Part shown: positions 21,390 to 30,028 of the stretch, one piece after another
Numbering within the stretch: the first letter of the stretch is position 1
How the letters are laid out: every line of letters starts with the position of its first letter
Position numbers and translations under genes: made by a program
The notes under the pieces: generated by a model
What the model was told of the DNA's origin: nothing
Database searches by the model: none
What the model saw: only the letters and a program-made list of their open reading frames with translations
NCBI RefSeq assembly: GCF_024357955.1
Contig: NZ_JANEYT010000004.1
Coordinates: 62,001-126,000, forward strand
Length of the DNA: 64,000 bases
Source of the DNA: Photobacterium pectinilyticum
GTDB lineage: Bacteria > Pseudomonadota > Gammaproteobacteria > Enterobacterales > Vibrionaceae
Direction: 5' to 3'

Positions 21390-21659
21390 TCAATATTGAA
21401 GGCCCGCACCGGGCAAGGGTCAGTGCCTTGTTCCGTTGCCCGCTCAGTGAAGAGCAGGTCGGAGCCGCCTAGCGTACTGGCATATCGGCAATCACCCATG
21501 CTGCCACTGCAGCCAGTAGGGTTAGGACCATCTCGGGTTTACTGGGAACCTATTGCTATAACAGGGTCTAAAATATGGAGGAAAAAAACTCAATCGTTCA
21601 AAAATTGAATAGTTGTTGTACTGGATAAAATACCCGCATAGAATATGCGCTTATTTTTT
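21390..21659 (+). ncRNA. Candidate structured RNA between purL and a small membrane protein gene
   Basis: A GC-rich block in an otherwise AT-rich gap. Perfect stems include CGGGCAA (21410-21416) / TTGCCCG (21436-21442), with AAGG/CCTT inside, and TACTGGC (21475-21481) / GCCAGTA (21512-21518), then GGGTT/AACC pairing near 21536-21550. It ends with a terminator-like hairpin CGCATA (21635-21640) / TATGCG (21644-21649) followed by a T-rich run. No strong promoter was found. I do not recognise an RNA family. Strand and boundaries are inferred from the terminal hairpin. Confidence 0.35.
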
Positions 21660-21697
21660 CAGACTATCATTACCGCTTTCATGGAAGAGAGACAATA

Positions 21698-22102
21698 ATG
21701 GATGTAACACGTCGTGGACTGCTCCTGGCTGCCAAGGGCCTCGCAGTACTAGTAATGATCTGCCTAGTAAGATATGCCGACAGTTTTGCCCTGATTTTTA
21801 GCTTAAATCAGGTCGGAATTGTACCAAGCTATATCGCTATCTTGGTTCTGCTTTCTGGTGTCGGTGCGATACTCGGTCTTGGCCGTGGAAATCGCTGGGG
21901 ATTTATCCCGCTCTACTTTTTTATTCCCGCAATCACCATGTTCTTCAACTACAGCATAATCCCCTATCTGCCTCAGTTGTTTAGCCCTGAGTTTAGGGGA
22001 ATGGCGATCTTTTTCCTCAATAGCAGTGTGCTAGTTTTTTCTGTTCTGCTGTTACTGAAAATGATGGACAATGATGTCATATTCTCGATAGAAAAATACT
22101 GA
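21698..22102 (+). CDS. Uncharacterised four-helix membrane protein
   Basis: A 134-residue protein that I do not recognise. About four hydrophobic segments are visible: roughly residues 8-30, 38-60, 65-90 and 100-120, with short polar loops (LGRGNRWG, LFSPEFRG). It starts at ATG 21698 behind GGAAGAGAG. There are no catalytic motifs and few conserved-looking charged residues. It stands alone between the purL unit and glnB. Real coding is supported by the ribosome-binding site and the coherent hydrophobic pattern; its function is unknown. Confidence 0.7.
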   Translation: MDVTRRGLLLAAKGLAVLVMICLVRYADSFALIFSLNQVGIVPSYIAILVLLSGVGAILGLGRGNRWGFIPLYFFIPAITMFFNYSIIPYLPQLFSPEFRGMAIFFLNSSVLVFSVLLLLKMMDNDVIFSIEKY

Positions 22103-22132
22103 AACGCTGATCTTTCAGCATCAGGCTTTTGA

Positions 22133-22558
<426 letters not shown>

Positions 22559-22869
22559 AATCCTCTCTGTCGTCACAGTTTCATCCTCTGGCGGTATCGG
22601 AAGTGCTCATTTATGCGTATAAACTCCGCGCTCCCTCTGCGTTCTTGAGCGAAATCCCTTTGCCCTCATCTCAATTGGCCATTGGCAGGTGGCTATCGGC
22701 CAGTGGAAGAGCAAAGGGCAGGAGCAAGAGCTTGACTGGGGAAAGTTATTCCACAATCCTGAGTCGCCCATCGCTGTGATGAGGGGACTGCCGCAATCAT
22801 GGGCGATTATATCCGCGAGCAAGAAAAGTTGATGTGGATACTTAATGCATACAGCCATTAAATAAACAC
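22559..22869. other. Structured non-coding stretch downstream of glnB
   Basis: No convincing gene in 310 bp. It has two long hairpins. One joins TCTTG (22643-22647) with CAAGA (22725-22729) and CCCTTTGC (22656-22663) with GCAAAGGG (22711-22718), with an inner TGGCC/GGCCA stem. The other is TCGCCCAT (22764-22771) with ATGGGCGA (22799-22806). A strong terminator follows at 22870. It may be a long glnB 3' UTR or a separate small RNA. Confidence 0.35.
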
Positions 22870-22903
22870 AAAAAAGAGGTCGCAGGAAGCGACCTCTTTT
22901 TTT
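22870..22903. terminator. Terminator downstream of glnB and of the YitT-family gene
   Basis: AAAAAAGAGGTCGC pairs with GCGACCTCTTTTTT around AGGAA. Its symmetric A and T flanks allow action in both directions between the convergent units. Confidence 0.92.
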
Positions 22904-22908
22904 ATTTT

Positions 22909-22955
22909 TAGCCTCTAGCCTCTAGCCTCTAGCCTCTAGCCTCTAGCCTCTAGCC
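22909..22955. repeat. Heptanucleotide tandem repeat (TAGCCTC), about 6.7 copies
   Basis: An uninterrupted run of the 7-base unit, directly after the terminator and ending 6 bp before the stop codon of the minus-strand YitT-family gene. The same unit in reverse complement recurs at 31569-31634. Confidence 0.97.
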
Positions 22956-22961
22956 GAGATC

Positions 22962-23579
22962 TTAACTTGCTTGCGGCTTCAGTTCGCCACTGTAACGACC
23001 CGGTTTGTGGTTCATCGCCAAAACCAAATTCAGCACGAATGCGCCGACGATCGAGAACAGCAATACCATAGGACTGACAAGGAAGAAGGAGGCGACCAGG
23101 ATGGTCATATCAATGCCCATCTGCAATTTGCCGGCTGACCACCCCATTTTTTCCTGTAGAAACAGTACCAAGACGTTAAAGCCGCCAAGACTGGTTTTGT
23201 GGCGAAATAGGATCAGCATACCCAGCCCCATCAATAAACCGCCGATCAATGCGCAGTAAAGTGGTTCGAGACGGCTGATCTCCAGCACATGGTGCATGTT
23301 GTCGGTAATAATCGAAACCAGTCCACCAGAAATAATGCTGGTAATAGCAAAGCTTTTACCCATTCTGAACCAGGCCATCAGGTAAAACGGGCAGTTCATC
23401 ATAAAGTACAGCTGGCCAAAAGACAGATCGACAAACTGACTGACCAGCAGGGCCAGACCGGTTGTACCTCCGGTAAGAAGGTCGGCTTGTTGGAGAAAGA
23501 AAACCCCTTGGGCAACGATGAAAGTACCGGTAAGAATAGCAATGATATTTTCTTTCAGTGAATGATGATAACCGCTCAA
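22962..23579 (-). CDS. YitT-family integral membrane protein
   Basis: A 205-residue YitT-like inner-membrane protein of unknown function. Five or more hydrophobic helices are seen, with the family-typical TGGTTGLALL and the segments GLGMLILFRHKTSLGG and LGGFNVLVLFLQEK. I place the start at TTG 23579 (giving MSGYHHSLKENI) because AAGGAG lies 8 bases upstream; a longer frame upstream lacks such a site. It is shorter than two-domain YitT proteins, which carry an extra C-terminal DUF2179 domain. Confidence 0.82.
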   Translation of the reverse strand: MSGYHHSLKENIIAILTGTFIVAQGVFFLQQADLLTGGTTGLALLVSQFVDLSFGQLYFMMNCPFYLMAWFRMGKSFAITSIISGGLVSIITDNMHHVLEISRLEPLYCALIGGLLMGLGMLILFRHKTSLGGFNVLVLFLQEKMGWSAGKLQMGIDMTILVASFFLVSPMVLLFSIVGAFVLNLVLAMNHKPGRYSGELKPQAS

Positions 23580-23766
23580 GACAACACTCCTTATGTTTAT
23601 ACGCGCATGATATAGACCATTGCTGACGAGCGTGATAGAAGGAGGCAAATCTGTTTACTCGAAGGTGTACAAAATATATTACGCAGTCGTAAAAATTTAA
23701 TTTCATGTATTACTTGTAATGTGGGTATTTTAACTCTGGTTGTCCATGCGGGGGAGGTGAACAACT

Positions 23767-23779
23767 TGAAAACAATTCA
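23767..23779 (+). promoter_or_regulatory. MetR-type site upstream of glyA
   Basis: TGAAAACAATTCA fits the MetR consensus TGAA-N5-TTCA. E. coli glyA is MetR-activated. The site is about 250 bp before the start codon. Confidence 0.5.
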
Positions 23780-23825
23780 TATCAAAAATGAAATAAATAC
23801 CAATAAAAAGTCACATTAGGGGTAT

Positions 23826-23839
23826 CTGATTTAGATCAA
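23826..23839 (+). promoter_or_regulatory. FNR-like dyad upstream of glyA
   Basis: CTGATTTAGATCAA differs at one defined base from TTGAT-N4-ATCAA. It could serve glyA or be fortuitous. Confidence 0.3.
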
Positions 23840-23872
23840 ATTATGTAAAATACTGCGTTATCTACAGGCGAG

Positions 23873-23888
23873 ACGAAAACGTTTGCGT
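23873..23888 (+). promoter_or_regulatory. PurR operator of glyA
   Basis: ACGAAAACGTTTGCGT, a perfect PurR box, about 135 bp before the glyA start. E. coli glyA is also PurR-repressed. Confidence 0.9.
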
Positions 23889-24022
23889 CCCCGTGGCGCC
23901 TAGCTTTGAGGCTTTTCCGTTCTTCGCCAATTTTGTGTGTTTACTGCCTTTTTGTCAGCGCGGCTATTAACGGGTTTACAGAGACAAAAAGGACTAAAAA
24001 CAATCTGAGTTAGGAGAGACAG

Positions 24023-25273
24023 ATGCTAAAGCGCGACATGAATATTGCCGATTACGATGCTGAACTATTTGCAGCGATTCAGGAAGAAACGGCGCGTCAG
24101 GAAGAGCACATCGAGTTGATTGCTTCTGAGAACTATACCAGCCCACGCGTGATGGAAGCCCAGGGCTCCCAGCTAACCAATAAGTATGCGGAAGGCTACC
24201 CGGGCAAGCGTTACTACGGTGGTTGTGAGTACGTCGACAAGGCTGAGCAACTAGCTATTGACCGTGCTTGCGAACTATTTGGTGCTGAGTACGCCAACGT
24301 TCAGCCTCACTCAGGCTCTCAGGCGAACAACGCTGTTTACATGGCGCTATTGAATGCCGGCGATACTGTATTGGGTATGAGCCTGGCACACGGTGGCCAC
24401 CTGACTCACGGCTCTCCAGTCAACTTCTCGGGTAAACTGTACAACATCATTCCTTACGGTATTGATGAAGCTGGCCAGATTGATTATGCCGAAGTGGAAG
24501 CTCTGGCGCTTGAGCACAAGCCAAAAATGATCATCGGTGGTTTCTCTGCCTACTCTCAGATTGTTGACTGGAAGCGCATGCGTGAAATCGCAGATAAAGT
24601 CGGTGCGTACTTCTTTGTTGATATGGCGCACGTTGCCGGTTTGATTGCCGCAGGCGTTTATCCTAACCCGGTGCCACATGCACACGTTGTGTCAACAACG
24701 ACGCACAAGACACTGGCAGGTCCTCGTGGTGGCCTGATCCTATCAACGGCGGGCGAAGACCTATACAAAAAACTGAACTCTGCGGTATTCCCTGGCGGCC
24801 AGGGTGGCCCACTGATGCACGTGATTGCAGCAAAAGCGGTGGCCTTCAAAGAAGCGATGGAGCCTGAGTTCAAAGATTACCAAGCACGCGTGGTTGAAAA
24901 TGCCAAGGCGATGGTGGGTGAATTCCTTGAGCGCGGTTATAAGATCGTGTCTGGTAGCACTGAGAACCACCTATTCTTGGTCGACCTGATTGACAAAGGT
25001 ATTACAGGTAAAGAAGCGGATGCGGCACTGGGCGCAGCGAATATTACGGTGAACAAAAACAGTGTACCGAACGACCCGCGTAGCCCGTTTGTTACTTCTG
25101 GTATCCGTGTTGGTACGCCAGCGATCACTCGCCGTGGCTTTACGGTTGAAGATGCCAAGAAACTGGCTAACTGGATGTGTGATGTGATGGATAACATCGA
25201 CAACCCAGAAGTGATTGAAGCGACTAAAGTCAAGGTGCTGGAAATCTGTAAACGCCTACCTGTTTACGCGTAA
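24023..25273 (+). CDS. glyA: Serine hydroxymethyltransferase
   Basis: GlyA interconverts serine and glycine with tetrahydrofolate and supplies one-carbon units for purine and methionine synthesis. The 416 residues (E. coli 417) begin [16 protein letters not shown]. The PLP lysine lies in [14 protein letters not shown], and the folate/PLP motifs [24 protein letters not shown] and HVAGLIAAG are present. TTAGGAGAG precedes the ATG. Upstream PurR and MetR-type sites tie it to both purine and methionine control. It ends in a strong terminator. Confidence 0.98.
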   Translation: MLKRDMNIADYDAELFAAIQEETARQEEHIELIASENYTSPRVMEAQGSQLTNKYAEGYPGKRYYGGCEYVDKAEQLAIDRACELFGAEYANVQPHSGSQANNAVYMALLNAGDTVLGMSLAHGGHLTHGSPVNFSGKLYNIIPYGIDEAGQIDYAEVEALALEHKPKMIIGGFSAYSQIVDWKRMREIADKVGAYFFVDMAHVAGLIAAGVYPNPVPHAHVVSTTTHKTLAGPRGGLILSTAGEDLYKKLNSAVFPGGQGGPLMHVIAAKAVAFKEAMEPEFKDYQARVVENAKAMVGEFLERGYKIVSGSTENHLFLVDLIDKGITGKEADAALGAANITVNKNSVPNDPRSPFVTSGIRVGTPAITRRGFTVEDAKKLANWMCDVMDNIDNPEVIEATKVKVLEICKRLPVYA

Positions 25274-25307
25274 TCTCCAATGCCATTTGGCGACGATAAC
25301 CCAATAT

Positions 25308-25340
25308 AAAAAGGGCCTGCAGATAACAGGCCCTTTTTTA
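25308..25340 (+). terminator. Intrinsic terminator after glyA
   Basis: AAAAAGGGCCTG pairs with CAGGCCCTTTTTT around a 7-base loop. Confidence 0.94.
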
Positions 25341-25439
25341 TGTATTTTTTGGCGGAATATAAAGGAGAAATTTTATGGTAATAGTCTCCCCCTGTTATTG
25401 AAATGGGTTACACTGGTGCGACGAAGTTGAGGAGGCAAG

Positions 25440-25889
25440 ATGCATTGTCCTTTTTGTGGTGCTAATGACACCAAAGTAATAGATTCTCGATTGGTGGCCG
25501 ATGGTCATCAGGTTCGTCGTCGCCGTCAGTGCCTAGCATGTAGTGAACGTTATACAACGTTTGAAACCGCTGAGTTGGTGATGCCACGGGTGATCAAGAC
25601 AAATGGTAACCGTGATCCGTTCAATGAAGATAAATTGCGCGGTGGGATCCAGCGTGCGTTGGAAAAACGCCCAGTCAGCGCCGATGATATCGAGAGTGCT
25701 ATCAATACTATCAAGTCGCGCCTGCGTGCGACCGGTGAGCGAGAAGTACCATCGGAAATGATTGGTAATTTGGTGATGGAAGCACTGAAAGAGCTAGATA
25801 AAGTCGCCTATATCAGGTTTGCTTCTGTTTACCGTAGTTTTGAAGACATTCGTGAGTTTGGTGAAGAAATCGCTAAACTAGAAAAATAA
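25440..25889 (+). CDS. nrdR: Ribonucleotide reductase regulator NrdR
   Basis: NrdR represses nrd operons in response to ATP/dATP. An N-terminal zinc ribbon (Cys3, Cys6, Cys31, Cys34: CPFC and CLAC) is followed by an ATP-cone domain ([19 protein letters not shown]). The length of 149 residues is standard. GAGGAGGCAAG gives an excellent ribosome-binding site. It heads the nrdR-ribD-ribE-ribB-ribH-nusB unit; ribD starts 49 bp later. Confidence 0.97.
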   Translation: MHCPFCGANDTKVIDSRLVADGHQVRRRRQCLACSERYTTFETAELVMPRVIKTNGNRDPFNEDKLRGGIQRALEKRPVSADDIESAINTIKSRLRATGEREVPSEMIGNLVMEALKELDKVAYIRFASVYRSFEDIREFGEEIAKLEK

Positions 25890-25938
25890 TTGAGGCCGGA
25901 CGTGATGTGCCGGCTTTTCTAACCAATACTGAAGTCTC

Positions 25939-27093
25939 ATGTTCTCATCTATCGACCACGCCATGATGCTACGTGCTATTACGTTGGCGAAGAACGGTCA
26001 GTACACGACTACCCCAAACCCCAATGTTGGCTGTGTCATCGCTCATGGCGATGAAGTTGTCGGTGAAGGCTATCATTACCGTGCAGGCGAACCTCACGCT
26101 GAAGTCTACGCCCTTCGCGCCGCTGGTAGCAAAGCTGCGGGGGCGACTGCCTATGTCACTTTGGAGCCTTGCTCTCACTATGGCCGCACCCCGCCATGCG
26201 CTAAAGCGTTGGTAAAAGCTGGAGTGAAGCGCGTAGTTTGCGCCATGGTTGACCCCAACCCGAAAGTGGCTGGTCGTGGTATTACGATGCTGCAGCAAGC
26301 GGGCATCGAAGTGCAAACAGGCCTGCTCGAGCAAGATGCCGAAGCACTAAACCCCGGCTTCATCAAAGTGATGAAAACCGGCCTCCCGTTTGTCCAGCTG
26401 AAACTGGCCGCAAGCCTTGATGGCCGTACCGCGTTGGCGAATGGCGAAAGCAAATGGATCACCGGCCCTGCAGCAAGGGCTGATGTTCAACGCTATCGCG
26501 CCAGAGCTGGCGCTATATTGTCAACCAGTGCAACAGTACTTGCTGATGACCCATCGCTGAATGTACGTTGGATAGAGCTGGGTGATAAGGTCCAGCAAGC
26601 CTACCCGCAGGCAGAATTGCGCCAACCGGTTCGGGTTGTGATTGACAGCCGGAATAGAGTGACACCGCAGCATCATTTGGTTAGCCTGCCGGGCAAAACG
26701 GTACTGGCGAGAAAACAGGCTGACATGCAACAATGGCCGCAAGATGTTGAACAACTGGTCATTAAAGAAGGGGAGGGCGTTGACCTTCCTGCCTTGATGG
26801 CTGAGTTGGTAAAGAACAATATTCACCATATCTGGGTTGAAGCTGGAGCTGGCCTTGCGGGCGGTTTGTTGCAAGCTGGATTGGTCGATGAGCTGATCCT
26901 ATACCAAGCGCCTAAATTGATGGGCAGCGATAGCCGCGGGTTAATTGATCTCAATGGCTTGGTGTCGATGGATCAGGTTCCCGAACTGAGCGTGACGGAT
27001 GTGCGTATGGTAGGAGGGGATATTCGTATCACATCCCGTGTCCAAGCCCATATCCAAACAGATATACTCAATCAGACAAAGCAAAAGGTTTGA
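25939..27093 (+). CDS. ribD: Bifunctional riboflavin deaminase/reductase
   Basis: RibD carries out the second and third steps of riboflavin synthesis: deamination of the diaminopyrimidine, then side-chain reduction with NADPH. The N-terminal deaminase domain shows the zinc motifs HAE (GEPHAEVYAL) and PCSHYGRTPPC; the C-terminal reductase domain starts near residue 150 (FVQLKLAASLDGRTAL). Length is 384 residues. The stop TGA is followed one base later by the ribE start, implying translational coupling. Confidence 0.96.
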   Translation: MFSSIDHAMMLRAITLAKNGQYTTTPNPNVGCVIAHGDEVVGEGYHYRAGEPHAEVYALRAAGSKAAGATAYVTLEPCSHYGRTPPCAKALVKAGVKRVVCAMVDPNPKVAGRGITMLQQAGIEVQTGLLEQDAEALNPGFIKVMKTGLPFVQLKLAASLDGRTALANGESKWITGPAARADVQRYRARAGAILSTSATVLADDPSLNVRWIELGDKVQQAYPQAELRQPVRVVIDSRNRVTPQHHLVSLPGKTVLARKQADMQQWPQDVEQLVIKEGEGVDLPALMAELVKNNIHHIWVEAGAGLAGGLLQAGLVDELILYQAPKLMGSDSRGLIDLNGLVSMDQVPELSVTDVRMVGGDIRITSRVQAHIQTDILNQTKQKV

Positions 27094-27094
27094 C

Positions 27095-27751
27095 ATGTTT
27101 ACAGGCATTATTGAAGCCGTGGGTACAATTACTGCCCTGACCCCTAAAGGCAAAGACATTTCTGTGACGGTGGACTCCGGCAAGCTAGACCTATCCGATG
27201 TAAAATTGGGGGATAGCATTGCAACCAACGGCGTGTGTTTGACCGTTGTTGCACTGACTGGATCAGGCTACGTAGCCGATTTGTCATTGGAAACACTCAA
27301 GCGTACCGCATTTGTGGAATACCGTGCGGGACAGAAGGCAAACCTAGAAAAAGCCATGTTGCCGACCACACGTTTCGGTGGCCATATGGTGTCTGGTCAT
27401 GTTGATGATGTGGCAGAAGTCATTGAACGCAATCAAACCGGTCGTGCGATTGAGTTTTGGTTGAAGGCACCGGCCCATTTGGCGAAATATATTTCGGAGA
27501 AGGGTTCAGTGTCGGTTGATGGGATCAGCCTAACGGTTAACGCTATCCGTGGTGATGAGTTCAAGCTAACCATCGTGCCACATACGGCATCGGAAACCAC
27601 GATGGAAGCATTTACGCCGGGTCGTAAGATCAATCTGGAAGTGGATGTGATCGCCCGTTATCTCGAGCGCTTGATGCTGGGTGACAAGGCGGCGGAGCCA
27701 AAAACTGAAGTGTCTATGGATTTGCTGGCCCGCAGCGGGTTCCTTGGATAA
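27095..27751 (+). CDS. ribE: Riboflavin synthase alpha subunit
   Basis: It dismutates two lumazine molecules to riboflavin. The two lumazine-binding repeats are visible: [12 protein letters not shown] at the start and the second beginning near residue 97 with [19 protein letters not shown] is typical. The start is ATG 27095 (218 residues), one base after the ribD stop; the longer frame opening at 27038 inside ribD is not used, because family members begin MFTGI. The gene is called ribC in E. coli. Confidence 0.95.
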   Translation: MFTGIIEAVGTITALTPKGKDISVTVDSGKLDLSDVKLGDSIATNGVCLTVVALTGSGYVADLSLETLKRTAFVEYRAGQKANLEKAMLPTTRFGGHMVSGHVDDVAEVIERNQTGRAIEFWLKAPAHLAKYISEKGSVSVDGISLTVNAIRGDEFKLTIVPHTASETTMEAFTPGRKINLEVDVIARYLERLMLGDKAAEPKTEVSMDLLARSGFLG

Positions 27752-27785
27752 ACAGACAGAATATAAACAAGAATAAGGTAGCGAT

Positions 27786-28889
27786 ATGGCTCTAAGCAGC
27801 GCAAAGGACATCATCGAAGATATCCGCCTAGGAAAGATGGTTATCCTAATGGATGACGAAGATCGTGAAAATGAAGGCGATCTGATCATTGCGGCGGAAA
27901 AAATCACGCCTGAAGCAATTAACTTTATGGCCCGCCATGGCCGTGGGTTGATTTGCCTGACCTTGACTAAATCTCGCTGTCAGCAACTGAAGTTGCCATT
28001 GATGGTGCAAGATAACACCGAACAATTTAGCACTAACTTCACCGTATCGATTGAAGCGGCAGAAGGGGTGACTACCGGCATTTCGGCTTCCGATCGTGCT
28101 GTTACCGTACAGGCGGCTGTTGCTGCCAATGCGTCGCCGGCTGATATTGTGATGCCAGGCCACATTTTCCCGCTGATGGCGCAAGACGGTGGAGTCTTGG
28201 CCCGTGCTGGCCACACAGAAGCAGGTTGTGATATTGCACGCCTTGCTGGTTTAGAACCAGCCAGTGTGATTGTCGAAATCCTCAATGAAGACGGTACTAT
28301 GGCACGTCGTCCGGATCTCGAGCTCTTTGCTGAGCAGCATGGCCTGAAACTGGGCACGATCGCAGATCTTATTGAGTACCGTAACAATAACGAAACGACT
28401 ATCGAACGTGTCGCGCAGTGTACTCTGCCAACAGAATTCGGTGACTTTGAGATGATCACCTATCGTGACACCATCGACAACGAAGTCCACTACGCGTTGC
28501 AAAAAGGCGATGTGGTCGAAGGTGAACCAACCTTGGTACGTGTTCACCTGCAAGATACATTTAAAGATATTCTTCACTCGGGTGCTACCCAGTGGACACT
28601 GCCATCGGCAATGAAGCGTATTGCTGAAGAAGGCGGGGTATTAGTGGTGTTAAGCAAGGCCGAAAGCCAAGAATCGATCATCACCAAAGTCCAGAGCATG
28701 GCAGCTAAGGAAGAAGGTAAACCTGGAGTGAAGCTGAACCCGAAGGATCAGTCTCGCCAGGTGGGGGTGGGTTCGCAAATCTTGTCTGATTTAGGCGTTT
28801 CCAAAATGCGGCTGTTGTCGTCCAGCACCCAGCGCTACCATTCACTATCAGGCTTTGGCCTCGAAGCGGTTGAATATATTTGCGAATAA
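27786..28889 (+). CDS. ribB: RibB fused to a degenerate GTP cyclohydrolase II-like domain (RibBX type)
   Basis: Residues 1 to about 205 are 3,4-dihydroxy-2-butanone-4-phosphate synthase: the acidic loop [22 protein letters not shown] and [14 protein letters not shown] are intact. The rest has the size of a RibA (GTP cyclohydrolase II) domain, but the three zinc cysteines expected near LxGDxFxSxxCxC are missing; the matching stretch reads [16 protein letters not shown]. It therefore cannot be a normal cyclohydrolase, and a separate ribA should exist elsewhere. Such RibB-X fusions are known in proteobacteria. A good AAGG stands before the ATG. Confidence 0.93.
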   Translation: MALSSAKDIIEDIRLGKMVILMDDEDRENEGDLIIAAEKITPEAINFMARHGRGLICLTLTKSRCQQLKLPLMVQDNTEQFSTNFTVSIEAAEGVTTGISASDRAVTVQAAVAANASPADIVMPGHIFPLMAQDGGVLARAGHTEAGCDIARLAGLEPASVIVEILNEDGTMARRPDLELFAEQHGLKLGTIADLIEYRNNNETTIERVAQCTLPTEFGDFEMITYRDTIDNEVHYALQKGDVVEGEPTLVRVHLQDTFKDILHSGATQWTLPSAMKRIAEEGGVLVVLSKAESQESIITKVQSMAAKEEGKPGVKLNPKDQSRQVGVGSQILSDLGVSKMRLLSSSTQRYHSLSGFGLEAVEYICE

Positions 28890-28954
28890 CGCATAACTCA
28901 AAATTTACCCCAAACATTGCCGGTATGGGGCGGGAAAGAGCTTGAAGATGCCAA

Positions 28955-28983
28955 TTGGTATAACGCATAAAGTGTGATAGACT
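28955..28983 (+). promoter_or_regulatory. Possible internal promoter before ribH
   Basis: TTGGTA (28955-28960), 17 bp, TAGACT (28978-28983) in the 139-bp ribB-ribH gap. A CCCCA/TGGGG hairpin lies just upstream at about 28911-28930. Weak evidence. Confidence 0.35.
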
Positions 28984-29028
28984 CCCGCGGTTTCTCATAC
29001 CGGAAAAGACATAGTCACAGGAAGGCCC

Positions 29029-29499
29029 ATGAAGGTAATTGAAGGCGCCATCGCGGCACCAAATGCAAAAGTTGCTATCGTAATCGCACGCTTCAACAGC
29101 TTTATCAACGAAAGCCTACTTTCAGGTGCGCTAGACGCTCTGAAACGTCAGGGTCAAGTAAGTGAAGATAACATCACCGTTGTTCGTTGCCCAGGTGCAT
29201 ATGAGCTACCGCTTGTTGCTCAGCAAGTTGCTAAAAGCGATCGTTATGATGCTATTGTTGCGCTTGGCTCTGTGATCCGTGGCGGTACGCCACATTTTGA
29301 TTATGTTGCCGGTGAGTGTAACAAAGGTCTGGCTCAGATTGCTCTAGAGTACAATACTCCAGTTGCATTCGGTGTTCTGACTGTAGATTCTATCGAACAA
29401 GCCATTGAGCGTGCCGGTACCAAGGCTGGTAATAAAGGGGCAGAGGCTGCACTAAGCGCGCTTGAAATGGTTAATGTCCTGTCCCAAATTGAATCCTAA
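29029..29499 (+). CDS. ribH: 6,7-dimethyl-8-ribityllumazine synthase
   Basis: RibH condenses the pyrimidine intermediate with dihydroxybutanone phosphate to give lumazine, the substrate of RibE. It has 156 residues with the typical [40 protein letters not shown] and [17 protein letters not shown] motifs. CAGGAAGG precedes the ATG. Its TAA stop overlaps the nusB ATG (TAATG). Confidence 0.97.
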   Translation: MKVIEGAIAAPNAKVAIVIARFNSFINESLLSGALDALKRQGQVSEDNITVVRCPGAYELPLVAQQVAKSDRYDAIVALGSVIRGGTPHFDYVAGECNKGLAQIALEYNTPVAFGVLTVDSIEQAIERAGTKAGNKGAEAALSALEMVNVLSQIES

Positions 29500-29966
29500 T
29501 GGGGGTTAGTGTGAAACCAGCCGCACGTCGTAATGCACGTCATTTTGCTGTACAAGCAATTTATTCATGGCAAATTACCAAAGGTAATGTTGCTGATATC
29601 GAGCAACATTTTCTTACTGACGATAAATTCGAAGAAGAAGAGCACCAGGCGGAAGCCCCGGCACTTGCAGCACCACATACAGATGTTGCTTATTTCCGTG
29701 ATCTGCTAACAGGTGTAGTGCTGAACCATCAGGAACTGGACAGCAAAATGCGTCCGTACCTGTCGCGTCCTCTACAGGACTTGGATCAGATGGAACTAGC
29801 GCTACTTCGTCTTGCTATGTACGAGATGACCAAGCGTGATGACGTACCATATAAGGTAGTTATCAACGAAGCTATCGAATTGGCAAAAGCCTTCGGTGCA
29901 GAAGATAGCCACAAATTTGTGAATGGTGTGCTGGATAAGGCTGCGCCATCACTTCGCAAGAAGTAA
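29499..29966 (+). CDS. nusB: Transcription antitermination factor NusB
   Basis: NusB binds boxA RNA with NusE (S10) in rRNA antitermination. An all-helical protein of 155 residues: [19 protein letters not shown] at the start and [18 protein letters not shown] and [14 protein letters not shown] at the end are diagnostic. The ATG at 29499 overlaps the ribH stop; a GTG at 29511 (giving MKPAARR) is an alternative. Compared with E. coli it has an extra acidic insert ([10 protein letters not shown]) near residue 45, as in other Vibrionaceae. Confidence 0.96.
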   Translation: MGVSVKPAARRNARHFAVQAIYSWQITKGNVADIEQHFLTDDKFEEEEHQAEAPALAAPHTDVAYFRDLLTGVVLNHQELDSKMRPYLSRPLQDLDQMELALLRLAMYEMTKRDDVPYKVVINEAIELAKAFGAEDSHKFVNGVLDKAAPSLRKK

Positions 29967-29980
29967 TTACATCGCTATTA

Positions 29981-30009
29981 TAAAAGGCCAGCAATGCTGG
30001 CCTTTTTTC
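29981..30009 (+). terminator. Terminator between nusB and thiL
   Basis: AAAAGGCCAGC (29982-29992), loop AAT, GCTGGCCTTTT (29996-30006) and further T. Only 20 bp before thiL and with no obvious new promoter between, so it may act as an attenuator inside the operon. Confidence 0.88.
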
Positions 30010-30028
30010 TATCTATAAAAAGAAGAAC

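Noticed and set aside
21396..21608. 70-codon frame in the purL downstream gap
   Set aside because: The translation has no protein-like pattern and the DNA is better explained by nested RNA stems; the opposite strand is also open here.
21390..21659. Cobalamin riboswitch or CsrB-type RNA
   Set aside because: A GCCACTG string is present but the B12-box context is missing, and repeated AGGA hairpin loops typical of CsrB are absent.
22607..22858. 83-codon minus-strand frame downstream of glnB
   Set aside because: It covers the two long hairpins and has no start signal; the composition looks non-coding.
25340..25938. FMN riboswitch in front of the riboflavin genes
   Set aside because: No conserved RFN-box segments or large multi-stem structure is visible before nrdR or ribD.
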